From the NCBI GenBank assembly GCA_944378105.1, contig CALWGC010000028.1, forward strand, positions 1 through 64,000: DNA of 64,000 nucleotides, read 5' to 3'. A program made the translations under genes and the position numbers. The DNA is from an uncultured Clostridia bacterium. Its GTDB lineage: Bacteria > Bacillota > Clostridia > Lachnospirales > Anaerotignaceae. Below the pieces are notes generated by a model that did not search any database, had not been told where the DNA came from, and saw only the letters and a program-made list of their open reading frames with translations. Below, piece after piece: positions 35,029-43,788 of this stretch. Position 1 is the stretch's first letter, and every line of letters starts with the position of its first letter.

Positions 35029-35540
35029 GCATTTCAGACATGTTTTTTTGTATCTATCCGACAATACCGAAATAGCCCCCTTATTTGTGGTTATTTTTTT
35101 ACTCCTTTTCATGGGATTTTTTTTATTTTTTCACATAGAATTTCATCAGAAAGAAAACAGGACGAAAGAAGAAAAGCTGCGGAATGTAAGGAAATTGGCG
35201 TAGTTAGTTTACTTTGCCTAATTTGCAGGCGAATGATTTTTAAAATACGTTCATGAGGGAGGGATGTTCGTAAAGTGGAACAGGATAAAATTGTCAAACA
35301 ATAAACAATCTAAAATAAAATTTTAATATTAAAATTTGAATAAAAGTTCATTTTCTGTTGCATGCAGCAAACAGTTAGTGTATCCGAAGTGAACTATAAA
35401 AAGCAATGATAATTTTAATTTTTTTGTGCAAGATTTTTACATAAACTTAAGTAAATAGCTAATTGTTGTCAAATCAAATAAAAAACAGCGTTTTTTCTTT
35501 TTTTTTTGGAAGAATGCACAAAATAGGATGAAAGTGGCTG

Positions 35541-35571
35541 TTGACTCTATAGCTACTGTAGACTTTATAAT
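35541..35571 (+). promoter_or_regulatory. Candidate promoter of the dpp-like operon
   Basis: TTGACT at 35541-35546 and TATAAT at 35566-35571, but the spacer is 19 nt. The substrate-binding protein starts about 100 nt downstream. Confidence 0.4.
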
Positions 35572-35673
35572 GAACCGCATAAGAGGCAAAAAATTTTAGA
35601 CAAGAGGGAGTGATTGCGTAACCATCGGATGCAACGAAAAAGTTGTGAGCAATGAAGACAAGGAGGAAAGTGT

Positions 35674-37386
35674 ATGAAAAGAAAATGGGCAATTGGTTTG
35701 AGTATTGTAATGAGCAGCTTGCTTCTTTTCAGCGGCTGCGGTGGTAATTCCACCGAAACCTCGACGGAAGGTACCACTGAAACCACAACCGAAGGTACCA
35801 CTGAAACAACAACCGAAGGAGAAACTACTTCTGAGGGAGAAGGCGAAGTAACCAATATCGTTATGCAAAACGCATTGGAAAAAATGGGTCAAGTAACTGT
35901 GGCCAATGGAGAAGGGGCCGGCAGAGATACACTGACTTTCGTTAGTGTGATAGAGCCTACGACTTTGGAACCAGGCGGTGTTGCTTCTTCTGATGCAAAC
36001 TTCCGTGTGGTTGCAACTCAGATTTATGAAACATTAGTAAGAGAATCTCAAACCGACCGTACTGTATTGGAACCAATGCTGGCAGAAAGCTGGGAGTTCA
36101 ACGAAGATGGGACACAGGTTACCTTCCAGATTAAACAAGGCGTTAAATTCCATGACGGTTCGGATATGACGGTTGAGGATGTTGCTTACTCTTTGAATAG
36201 AGCAATTGGTCTTGCAACCAACGCCGACTTGGCAGAAATGATGGACTCGGCAGAAGTTGTGGATGATACCCATGTGGTACTGAAACTGAAATATGCTTAT
36301 GGTCCTGTGGTAAACATCCTGACCAACCCGAACTTTGCAATCGTAAGCCAAGCTTATGTTGAAAAATGTGAAGCAGAAGGCATTAACTTTGGTCGTACCC
36401 CAATGGGTACCGGTGCTTATCAATTTGTAGAATGGGTAAACGGTGCAAACATTACCCTGAAAGCATTTGATCAGTGGAACGGCGGCGAAGTGAACATTCC
36501 AAACTTGATCTTCAACTTCATTACAGATACCACCACCGCAGCCATTGCTTTGGAATCTGGCGACTGTGACCTGCTGTATGGTACTGACTCCGCTGACTTG
36601 CCTCGTTTGATCGAAAACCCAGACGTTAACGTAATGGGTGTACAGAGCTCCGGTTTCTACTTCTTAACTTTGAATACCCAAAGCGAACTGCTTAGCGATG
36701 TAAACATTCGTAAAGCAATCCAGCTTTGCATCGACCGTCAAGAAGTAATCGACGGTGGCCAGGACGGCTTGGGATGGGTAACTCCTTGCCCAATCACACC
36801 AGGTATCTTTGGTTATCCAGAAGACTTTGTTGGTACACAGACCAATGTGGAAGAAGCAAAAGCATTGCTTGCTGAAGCAGGTTATCCAGATGGCATCACC
36901 ATCCAGTTTATCACTCCAGAATCCAGCTACTATTCCAGACCTGCTCAGGTTGTTCAGGAACAGTTGAGAAGAGCTGGCATCAATGCAGAACTGACCATGA
37001 TGGAACGTGGCGCATTTGACACAGACCTGTCTAACAGAAACTTTGAAATGTCCTATTCCTGGATTGGATGCTCTTATCCAGATGCAGATAACATCGTATA
37101 CAGACTGTTCCACAGCCAGTATGCAAACTCTACCGGCCAGACCAACATGGCAAACATTGTCAATGAAGAAGCAGACCGTCTGGTGGAAGAAGCAAGAAAA
37201 TCGACAGATAGTGCAGAAAGAGAAGCTTTGTATTTAGAACTGTGCGAACTGAATGATGAAAACGCTTGGTACATTCCTATTTTGACCAGTACAAACACCG
37301 TTACTGCTTCTGCACAAGTTGGCGGCGTAGCTGGTAACTCTGGTTCCTTCTACTATGTATCTGACTATACATTTGAAGCTGAATAA
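35674..37386 (+). CDS. Peptide/opine ABC transporter substrate-binding lipoprotein
   Basis: 570 residues, SBP family 5 (DppA/OppA). The signal peptide ends in the lipobox LFSGC, with the lipidated Cys near 23. It is followed by a Thr/Glu linker made of repeated TEGTTETT units (about 26-60), then the binding domain with LEPMLAESWEFNEDGTQVTFQIKQGVKFHDG, the family signature. It captures peptides or related compounds outside the membrane. AAGGAGG precedes the ATG. A stem-loop at 37486-37517 separates it from the permease genes, as expected if the binding protein is made in excess. Confidence 0.95.
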   Translation: MKRKWAIGLSIVMSSLLLFSGCGGNSTETSTEGTTETTTEGTTETTTEGETTSEGEGEVTNIVMQNALEKMGQVTVANGEGAGRDTLTFVSVIEPTTLEPGGVASSDANFRVVATQIYETLVRESQTDRTVLEPMLAESWEFNEDGTQVTFQIKQGVKFHDGSDMTVEDVAYSLNRAIGLATNADLAEMMDSAEVVDDTHVVLKLKYAYGPVVNILTNPNFAIVSQAYVEKCEAEGINFGRTPMGTGAYQFVEWVNGANITLKAFDQWNGGEVNIPNLIFNFITDTTTAAIALESGDCDLLYGTDSADLPRLIENPDVNVMGVQSSGFYFLTLNTQSELLSDVNIRKAIQLCIDRQEVIDGGQDGLGWVTPCPITPGIFGYPEDFVGTQTNVEEAKALLAEAGYPDGITIQFITPESSYYSRPAQVVQEQLRRAGINAELTMMERGAFDTDLSNRNFEMSYSWIGCSYPDADNIVYRLFHSQYANSTGQTNMANIVNEEADRLVEEARKSTDSAEREALYLELCELNDENAWYIPILTSTNTVTASAQVGGVAGNSGSFYYVSDYTFEAE

Positions 37387-37485
37387 TGATTTTGGAACGC
37401 AGACCAGAAAATAGAGACGCACAAATGGTTGAAAGCTGGGTTTTGGTTGGACTTGGCTTAAGACAATAAGGAAGAAAAAAGATGG

Positions 37486-37521
37486 GGGCTGCGGTGAGAA
37501 TGGGTTTTACCGCAGCCCTTT
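37486..37521 (+). terminator. Intra-operon attenuator hairpin
   Basis: GGGCTGCGGT (37486-37495) pairs perfectly with ACCGCAGCCC (37508-37517), then TTTT. It probably lowers expression of the permease genes relative to the binding protein. Confidence 0.75.
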
Positions 37522-37543
37522 TACTATCGGAAGGGGAGTGAAT

Positions 37544-38479
37544 GTGTTTATGCACAAGTATATCATCAAACGTTTGTTAATGTTGATTCCGGTTATGCTG
37601 GGGATTTCCTTTATCTTGTATTCCATTATGACGTTGACACCGGGGGATCCGGCACAGCTGATTCTGGGGCCTGGGGCAACAGAAGAAGCCATTGAACTGA
37701 AACGTCAGGAACTGGGGACAGATAAAGGATTTTGGGAAGGTTATGTTGACTGGTTGACCAATGCAGTTCAGGGTGACTTTGGTACCAGCTATCGTTCCAA
37801 AGAACCAGTATTTAATGAAGTATTTGCTCGTTTCCCCAATACATTAAAATTGGCAAGCTCTGCCATCATCCTTTCTGTTATCTTTGGTATTGGGATTGGT
37901 ATTTTCCAGGCCGTAAGGCAATATTCCATGTCAGATAATATCATATCGGGTATTACTCTTGTCTTAACTTCCATGCCCGACTTTTGGATTGGTTTGATCT
38001 TGATTATCGTTTTTGCTGTTTGGTTGAAAGTGCTGCCGGCCTCGGGGGCAAACCATTGGTATAACTTTATTATGCCTGCCCTTACGGCTTCGGTTGGGTA
38101 TACGGCTGGTACCATTCGTTTGACCCGTTCTTCTATGCTGGAAGTCATCCGCAGCGATTATATTCGTACGGCACGGGCCAAAGGTGCAGCAGAAAAAACC
38201 ATCATTTTTAAACATGCTTTGAAAAATGCCCTCCTTCCTGTTGTTACCTTGATTGGTATTAACTTGGGCTGGCAGTTGGGCGGTACCATCATTGTAGAAC
38301 AGATCTTTGCAATTCCTGGCATTGGTACGTTGATGATTGGTGCTGTTCGGTCGAAAGACACGCCGCTGTTGATGGCATCGGTATTGTTTGTTGCATTTCT
38401 TTCTGCCTTGATCAACTTGATCACAGACATTTTGTATGCTTATATTGATCCACGTATCAAAGCAGAGTACAGCAAATAA
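37544..38479 (+). CDS. ABC transporter permease, DppB type
   Basis: About 311 residues and six membrane helices. The first helix YIIKRLLMLIPVMLGISFILYSIM, the motif TPGDPA and the cytoplasmic EAA loop ARAKGAAEKTIIFKHALKNALLPV are DppB/OppB hallmarks. The start may be GTG 37538, GTG 37544 or ATG 37550; AAGGGGAG best fits 37544, while ATG 37550 gives the commonest family N-terminus. It pairs with the following DppC-type permease. Confidence 0.94.
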   Translation: MFMHKYIIKRLLMLIPVMLGISFILYSIMTLTPGDPAQLILGPGATEEAIELKRQELGTDKGFWEGYVDWLTNAVQGDFGTSYRSKEPVFNEVFARFPNTLKLASSAIILSVIFGIGIGIFQAVRQYSMSDNIISGITLVLTSMPDFWIGLILIIVFAVWLKVLPASGANHWYNFIMPALTASVGYTAGTIRLTRSSMLEVIRSDYIRTARAKGAAEKTIIFKHALKNALLPVVTLIGINLGWQLGGTIIVEQIFAIPGIGTLMIGAVRSKDTPLLMASVLFVAFLSALINLITDILYAYIDPRIKAEYSK

Positions 38480-38503
38480 GAAGATTGAAGGGGGTATTGA
38501 AGT

Positions 38504-39406
38504 ATGAGTGTAGGAACAGGAACACAGGCAGCGGCAGCGCCTATGCAGAAATATAAAAAGAGAAGCCAGATTGCACAAATTTGGGGCCGTTTTAAGAAAA
38601 ACAAAATGGCTATGGGTGGCTTGATTTTGTTTGGCATCATGTTAATTGTTGCCATCACAGCCCCTTTGTTTATTGATTATGAAGTGGATGTGATCCAGCA
38701 AACCATTTCCGAACGGTTCCAATCTCCCAGTGCAGCACATTGGTTTGGTACAGACCAGTTTGGCCGTGACATTTTCTCCCGTGTATTCTGGGGCGCCCGT
38801 ATTTCTATGTTTGTGGGCGTTGTAGTGGTTGTTATTTCTTTGATCATTGGTTCCATTTTGGGTGCAGCTTCCGGTTTCTTTGGTGGTTGGCTGGATAACG
38901 TGATCATGCGTTTTATGGACATTTTGTTGGCAATCCCTGGTACCATGCTTGCCATCACCATCGTGGCAGCTTTGGGCGGCGGTATTCAAAACTTGCTGTT
39001 GGCATTGAGTATTGAACAGATTCCAAAAATGACCCGTATCGTTCGTTCTTCCGTATTGACCTTGAAAACCCAAGACTATATCGAAGCGGCAAGAGCTTGC
39101 GGTACCACCAATGCCCGTATTATCTATCGTCACATCCTGCCTAACGCCATCGGTCCAATCCTGGTGCAGGCCAGCTTGACCGTTGCAAGAACCATCATCT
39201 CTGTTGCAAGTATGAGTTTCATTGGTTTGGGTATCAATCCACCAGAACCAGAATGGGGCGCTATGCTTTCGGAAGCAAAGGCACAGCTGATGAACTATCC
39301 ATACCTGGTTGTGGCTCCTGGTTTGGCCATCATTTTGACGGTAACTTCTTTGACCCTCATTGGCGATGGTTTGCGAGATGCCTTGGACCCAAAAATGAAA
39401 AACTAA
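38504..39406 (+). CDS. ABC transporter permease, DppC type
   Basis: 300 residues. A cytoplasmic N-terminal tail precedes the OppC_N helix (MAMGGLILFGIMLIVAITAPLF). The core includes HWFGTDQFGRDIFSRVFWGARIS and the EAA loop AARACGTTNARIIYRHILPNAIGPI. It forms the translocation pore with the DppB-type subunit. Confidence 0.95.
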   Translation: MSVGTGTQAAAAPMQKYKKRSQIAQIWGRFKKNKMAMGGLILFGIMLIVAITAPLFIDYEVDVIQQTISERFQSPSAAHWFGTDQFGRDIFSRVFWGARISMFVGVVVVVISLIIGSILGAASGFFGGWLDNVIMRFMDILLAIPGTMLAITIVAALGGGIQNLLLALSIEQIPKMTRIVRSSVLTLKTQDYIEAARACGTTNARIIYRHILPNAIGPILVQASLTVARTIISVASMSFIGLGINPPEPEWGAMLSEAKAQLMNYPYLVVAPGLAIILTVTSLTLIGDGLRDALDPKMKN

Positions 39407-39428
39407 CGGAAACAGGGAGGTTTGGACA

Positions 39429-40394
39429 ATGGAAGAAAAATTGCTTGAAATTAAAGACCTCTGTGTGGAATATCACACAGACGAGGACAATGTATATGCG
39501 GTTAACCACGTCGATTTGACCATCAATAAAGGGGAAACCCTTGGTCTGGTAGGGGAAACCGGCGCCGGCAAAACCACCACGGCATTGAGCATTATGAAAT
39601 TGCTGCCCATCAAAATTGGGGAAATTACCAGTGGGGAAATCAAACTGAATGGATCATCCATCATTTCAAAATCGGAAGAAGAAATGAGAAAAATCCGCGG
39701 CAAAGATATCTCCATGATTTTCCAGGACCCAATGACCAGCTTGAACCCAGTATATACCGTTGGGGATCAGGTGGCAGAAGTTATTAAACTGCACTATCCA
39801 GACTATAACAGTAGTCAGGTGGAAGCGCGTGTGGATGAACTGTTTTTAATGGTAGGCTTGCCACCAGAAAGAAAAACAGAATTTCCCCATCAGTTTTCTG
39901 GCGGTATGAAACAAAGAATCGTCATCGCCATGGCCTTGGCTTGTGAACCACAGTTGTTGTTGGCCGACGAACCGACCACGGCCTTGGACGTAACCATTCA
40001 GGCACAGGTACTTCAAATGATGAAAGACCTGAAAGAAAAACTGAATACCGCTATGATTTTGATCACCCATGACTTGGGCGTTGTGGCACAAACGTGTGAC
40101 CAAGTAGCCATCATGTATGCCGGTGAAATTATCGAAAATGGTACGGTAGAAGATATTTTTGAAGGAAAAGATCACCATCCTTATACCATCGGTCTGTTTG
40201 GCTCTATTCCTGATATGGAAACCAAATCCAAACGTCTGCATCCTATCGACGGTCTGATGCCAGACCCATCCAATTTGCCAAAGGGCTGCAAATTTAATCC
40301 AAGATGCCCACATTGCAAAGACATCTGCAGAGAGCAAGAGCCTCCTGTATATGTAAACGGAACGCAGACAATCAGATGTCACCTGTTCAAATAA
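39429..40394 (+). CDS. ABC transporter ATP-binding protein, DppD type
   Basis: 321 residues. Walker A is GETGAGKTT, the Q loop is [10 protein letters not shown], the signature is FSGGMKQRI, and Walker B is [12 protein letters not shown]. The C-terminal oligopeptide-transporter extension has a four-Cys cluster ([15 protein letters not shown]) that in relatives binds an iron-sulfur cluster. GGGAGG precedes the ATG. Confidence 0.95.
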   Translation: MEEKLLEIKDLCVEYHTDEDNVYAVNHVDLTINKGETLGLVGETGAGKTTTALSIMKLLPIKIGEITSGEIKLNGSSIISKSEEEMRKIRGKDISMIFQDPMTSLNPVYTVGDQVAEVIKLHYPDYNSSQVEARVDELFLMVGLPPERKTEFPHQFSGGMKQRIVIAMALACEPQLLLADEPTTALDVTIQAQVLQMMKDLKEKLNTAMILITHDLGVVAQTCDQVAIMYAGEIIENGTVEDIFEGKDHHPYTIGLFGSIPDMETKSKRLHPIDGLMPDPSNLPKGCKFNPRCPHCKDICREQEPPVYVNGTQTIRCHLFK

Positions 40395-40427
40395 ACAAGG
40401 ACACCGGAAGAGAGGAGTGGTTTCGAG

Positions 40428-41378
40428 ATGGAAATGCCATTGATTGAAACAAAAAACTTAAAAAAATATTTTAAAACAGGCCGCGGTACCTTACATGCGG
40501 TAGATAATGTAAACTTTCAGATTTTTAAAGGTCAGACGTTGGGTGTGGTAGGGGAATCCGGTTGTGGAAAATCCACTTTGGGCCGTGTGATGATTCGTTT
40601 GTTGGATGCCACCGAAGGCCAAGTGCTCTTTGAAGGCAAAAACATCATGGATTACAACAAATACCAGATGAATGAACTGCGCAAAGAAATGCAGATCATC
40701 TTCCAGGACCCTTACGCATCGTTGAACCCTCGTATGTCGGTCAGCGAAATCATTGCAGAACCTTTGAAAGTTTGTAAAGTAATTACCAATAAAAAAGAAT
40801 TGGAAGAACGGGTTTTTGATTTGATGAAAACCGTAGGTTTGGCCGAAAGATTGGTCAATGCTTATCCTCACGAATTGGACGGCGGCCGCCGGCAAAGAAT
40901 TGGGGTAGCCCGTGCGTTGGCTTTAAATCCAAAATTCATCGTTTGTGACGAACCTGTTTCTGCATTGGACGTATCCATCCAGGCCCAGATTTTGAACTTG
41001 ATGATGGATCTGCAAGAACAATTCGGCTTAACTTATATGTTCATCACCCACGACTTGAGCGTAGTAAAACATATCAGTACGGAAATTGCCGTTATGTACT
41101 TAGGACAATGTGTGGAAAAAGCACCAGCAGACGAATTGTTTGCAAATCCGGTACATCCATACACGAAAGCATTGCTTAGCGCGATTCCAATTCCAAGCTT
41201 GAAATACAGAAATATGCAAAACATTCTTTCTGGCGAAGTTACCAGCCCCATCGATCCAAAACCAGGCTGTCGCTTTGCAGCCAGATGCCCCAATGCAAAA
41301 CCAGAATGTACGGGTTGCAATTTGGAATTGAAAGAAATCAGTCCAAATCATTTTGTTTCTTGCGTGAAATACATGTAA
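40428..41378 (+). CDS. ABC transporter ATP-binding protein, DppF type
   Basis: 316 residues. Walker A GESGCGKST, Q loop FQDPYASLNPRMSV, the signature read as LDGGRRQRIG (Asp-Gly-Gly instead of Ser-Gly-Gly, known in this subfamily), Walker B FIVCDEPVSALDVS, and a C-terminal Cys motif (GCRFAARCPNAKPEC). It is the partner of the DppD-type ATPase and the last transporter gene. Confidence 0.95.
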   Translation: MEMPLIETKNLKKYFKTGRGTLHAVDNVNFQIFKGQTLGVVGESGCGKSTLGRVMIRLLDATEGQVLFEGKNIMDYNKYQMNELRKEMQIIFQDPYASLNPRMSVSEIIAEPLKVCKVITNKKELEERVFDLMKTVGLAERLVNAYPHELDGGRRQRIGVARALALNPKFIVCDEPVSALDVSIQAQILNLMMDLQEQFGLTYMFITHDLSVVKHISTEIAVMYLGQCVEKAPADELFANPVHPYTKALLSAIPIPSLKYRNMQNILSGEVTSPIDPKPGCRFAARCPNAKPECTGCNLELKEISPNHFVSCVKYM

Positions 41379-41431
41379 GGGGCAAAGTGAAAAAACTGTA
41401 AGGCCGAACAGGGGACAAAGAATCGAAAACT

Positions 41432-41460
41432 TTGCAGGACATGACTTTTTGGATTATAAT
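41432..41460 (+). promoter_or_regulatory. Internal promoter of the flavoenzyme operon
   Basis: TTGCAG at 41432-41437, 17 nt and TATAAT at 41455-41460. An inverted repeat TTTTTGGATT / AATCCAAAAA surrounds the -10, and its right arm runs into an AAAAAGGAGG sequence (ending 41486) that has no start codon at usual spacing. This lets the oxidoreductase genes be regulated apart from the transporter. Confidence 0.6.
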
Positions 41461-41555
41461 AGAAATGAAAATCCAAAAAGGAGGTGTCTGGAAAGAATCA
41501 TAGAAAATAATTGTATTTGGCCAAATTTACAGGGACAGAGAAAGAAGGGGTTGCC

Positions 41556-41876
41556 ATGCGCATTGCAGAGCATCCAATTATTGATTCCTATCAAAAGGGA
41601 CGGAAGGTGAAGTTCACTTTTGATGGTCAGGAAATGGAAGGCTTTGAAGGAGAACCCATTGCGGCCGCATTGCGGGCCGCAGGGGTGATGATACACCGTT
41701 ATACCCAAAAACGCCATGAACCACGGGGCATCTTTTGTGCCATTGGGCGATGCACCGACTGTGTGATGGTGGTGGATGGAAGACCAAACATTCGCACTTG
41801 TATGACACCGTTAAAGGAAGGCATGCGAGTGGAGACGCAATATGGCGTTCAAAGCGAAAGGGGTGAGGGTCAGTGA
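41556..41876 (+). CDS. (2Fe-2S)-binding subunit, HcnA/PdhF-like
   Basis: 106 residues with a plant-ferredoxin-type fold. The cysteine spacing is C-x4-C-x2-C-x12-C in CAIGRCTDC ... RTC (about residues 58-80). Proteins of this size are the small iron-sulfur subunits of hydrogen cyanide synthase (HcnA), opine oxidases and archaeal dye-linked L-proline dehydrogenase. ATG 41556 is chosen for AAGAAGGGG upstream; the frame extends to TTG 41511 but with poor spacing. It overlaps the next gene by 4 bp. Confidence 0.85.
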   Translation: MRIAEHPIIDSYQKGRKVKFTFDGQEMEGFEGEPIAAALRAAGVMIHRYTQKRHEPRGIFCAIGRCTDCVMVVDGRPNIRTCMTPLKEGMRVETQYGVQSERGEGQ

Positions 41877-43462
41877 AGCGATATGATTTGATTGTCATTG
41901 GTGCTGGCCCAGCCGGCCTCTCTGCTGCCATTGAAGCAGCCAAATGTGGGATGCAGGTGGGGGTATTTGATGAAAATGCCAGACCTGGTGGTCAGTTATT
42001 CAAACAAATCCATAAGTTTTTTGGGTCCAAGGAGCACAAAGCGAAGATTCGCGGCTTTCAGATTGGATATGAACTGTTGGAAGAAGCAAAAAAATGGCAG
42101 GTAGATGTTCACTTGAATGCGGTGGTGATGGGGATTTATGAACCATTACGGATTACCGTCACCGAAGAAGATTACATCACCAGCTATGCCGGAGACAACA
42201 TCGTTATTGCTACCGGTGCTTCGGAGAACATGGTACCCTATGATGGGTGGACCCTACCCGGCGTCATTGGCGCCGGGGCCGCCCAGACGTTGATGAATTT
42301 ACATGGTGTTTTGCCAGGGAAACGCGTGTTGATGGTCGGTAGCGGCAATGTAGGGCTGGTGGTTAGCTTCCAGTTGCTGCAGGCCGGGTGCGAAGTGGCG
42401 GCTGTCATTGATGCAGCACCACGGATTGGCGGTTATGGTGTTCATGCAGCCAAAGTAGCCCGTACCGGTGTTCCATTTTATCTTTCCCATACCATCGTCA
42501 AAGCCGAAGGCAACGGCAAGGTGGAAAAGGTAACCATCGCCCAGGTGGATGACCACTGGCAAGTGGTGAAGGGAACAGAAAAGGAACTGGAAGTCGATAC
42601 CATTTGTATGGCAGTGGGCTTATCGCCCATGAGCCAGTTGGCCCGCTTGGCCGGCTGCCAGATGAAAGAAAATGGCGGACTGGTGCCTGTGTGCGATGCC
42701 TATGGCCAGACTTCTTTAGAAGGGGTCTTTGCAGCCGGTGACGTGGCAGGCATTGAAGAAGCAAGCTCTGCCATGATTGGCGGGAAAATTGCAGCCTTGG
42801 GTGCGGCAAAGCGCAGCGGTTTTTTGACAGAAGCAGAAGCGGAAGAAAAATACAAAGCCTACCAGGCTTCCCTGATGCAACTGCGCCGCGGTATGTTTAG
42901 CCACGAAAATAAAGGCAGGACCGACTTGGTGAAAACCGACGAAGGTTATCCATTGTCCATGAGCCTGTTGCAAAAAGGCTATTTGGACGATGCAGAAGTA
43001 GAACAATTTCCTGGCGTTGGAACAAAGAAATATATTGGGATTCATCCAGTGATTGAATGTACCCAAAACATTCCTTGTAACCCCTGCCAAGATGCTTGCC
43101 ACTTTGGTTGCATCCAAGTAGGAAATGAAATTACGGCATTGCCACAAGTGGTACAGGGAAGCCATTGCACCAATTGTGGGTTGTGCGTGGCCAGCTGTTC
43201 TGGGCAGGCCATCTTCCTGGTGGATGAAAGTAGCGAACCTGGTTTTGCCACCATCACCATCCCCTATGAATTTTTACCTCTGCCCCAAAGCGGAGACAAA
43301 GGAATGGCCTTGGACCGCGGCGGTGCACCGCTTTGTGAAGCAGAAGTGGTGCGGGTAAGAACCAGCCCGGCCTTTGACCACACAGCGCTTTTGACCATGC
43401 GGGTACCGCAGGAAATGAGTCAAAAGGCAAGATTCTTTCGCAGAAGGGAAGTGGTGCAGTGA
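41873..43462 (+). CDS. FAD-dependent oxidoreductase with ferredoxin-like insert (HcnB/PdhA-like)
   Basis: 529 residues. The FAD dinucleotide fold GAGPAG is near 10-15 and the second nucleotide fold GSGNVG near 158-163, followed by GVFAAGDVAG. Unlike HcnB-type proteins, which end in a BFD-like domain, residues about 391-442 carry two Cys clusters, CTQNIPCNPCQDAC and CTNCGLCVASC; the second has bacterial 4Fe-4S ferredoxin spacing. This subunit probably passes electrons between the catalytic DAO subunit and an external acceptor. Overlaps with both neighbours indicate a tight operon. Confidence 0.88.
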   Translation: MKRYDLIVIGAGPAGLSAAIEAAKCGMQVGVFDENARPGGQLFKQIHKFFGSKEHKAKIRGFQIGYELLEEAKKWQVDVHLNAVVMGIYEPLRITVTEEDYITSYAGDNIVIATGASENMVPYDGWTLPGVIGAGAAQTLMNLHGVLPGKRVLMVGSGNVGLVVSFQLLQAGCEVAAVIDAAPRIGGYGVHAAKVARTGVPFYLSHTIVKAEGNGKVEKVTIAQVDDHWQVVKGTEKELEVDTICMAVGLSPMSQLARLAGCQMKENGGLVPVCDAYGQTSLEGVFAAGDVAGIEEASSAMIGGKIAALGAAKRSGFLTEAEAEEKYKAYQASLMQLRRGMFSHENKGRTDLVKTDEGYPLSMSLLQKGYLDDAEVEQFPGVGTKKYIGIHPVIECTQNIPCNPCQDACHFGCIQVGNEITALPQVVQGSHCTNCGLCVASCSGQAIFLVDESSEPGFATITIPYEFLPLPQSGDKGMALDRGGAPLCEAEVVRVRTSPAFDHTALLTMRVPQEMSQKARFFRRREVVQ

Positions 43463-43788
43463 TGGCAGAATATTTGGATCGCAGTAAAGACATTGGCCCT
43501 TATGTACCCCAGGAAGATGACGACCGGATCGTTTGCCGCTGTGAAGAAATTACAAAAGGGGAAATTCGACAGGCCGTACATATGGGATTATGGACCATGA
43601 CAGAAGTCAAACGGATGTTGCGCTGTGGCATGGGACTTTGCCAAGGCCAAACTTGTACAAAAAACATCAAGCGGATTATTGCAGCAGAACTGCAAGTTTC
43701 TCCAGCTCAGTTAGAAGAACCGACCGTTCGTCCGCCGGTACGTCCAGTGGAAATGGGCGTTTTTGGAAATGAGGTGGAGTCGTTATGA
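43462..43788 (+). CDS. BFD-like (2Fe-2S) protein, PdhX-like
   Basis: 108 residues. The bacterioferritin-associated-ferredoxin-like domain has CRCEEITKGEIRQA and CGMGLCQGQTC, which provide the CxC and CxxxxC ligand pairs. In HcnB and sarcosine oxidase alpha this domain is fused to the flavoprotein; here it is a separate protein, as in the four-subunit archaeal proline dehydrogenase. The start ATG overlaps the preceding stop (TGATG), and its own end overlaps the next gene by 4 bp. Confidence 0.85.
   Translation: MAEYLDRSKDIGPYVPQEDDDRIVCRCEEITKGEIRQAVHMGLWTMTEVKRMLRCGMGLCQGQTCTKNIKRIIAAELQVSPAQLEEPTVRPPVRPVEMGVFGNEVESL

Larger units (their letters stand above)
34866..35673 (+). other. 808-bp gene-free region before the dpp-like operon
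   Basis: The first 165 bp hold the structured-RNA candidate described separately. The rest (35030-35673) is A/T-rich, with no credible gene. It includes a 20-bp perfect A/T palindrome at 35318-35337, reminiscent of but not matching a CodY box, and a weak promoter near 35541-35571. The low G+C compared with flanking genes suggests a boundary of acquired DNA or a large regulatory region. Confidence 0.55.

Noticed and set aside
35109-35297. 62-codon minus-strand open frame in the AT-rich region
   Set aside because: No ribosome binding site, no family, and composition like the surrounding non-coding DNA.
35755-35830. Tandem DNA repeat or CRISPR-like array
   Set aside because: The repeats are coding: they specify the Thr/Glu linker of the binding lipoprotein and have no spacers.
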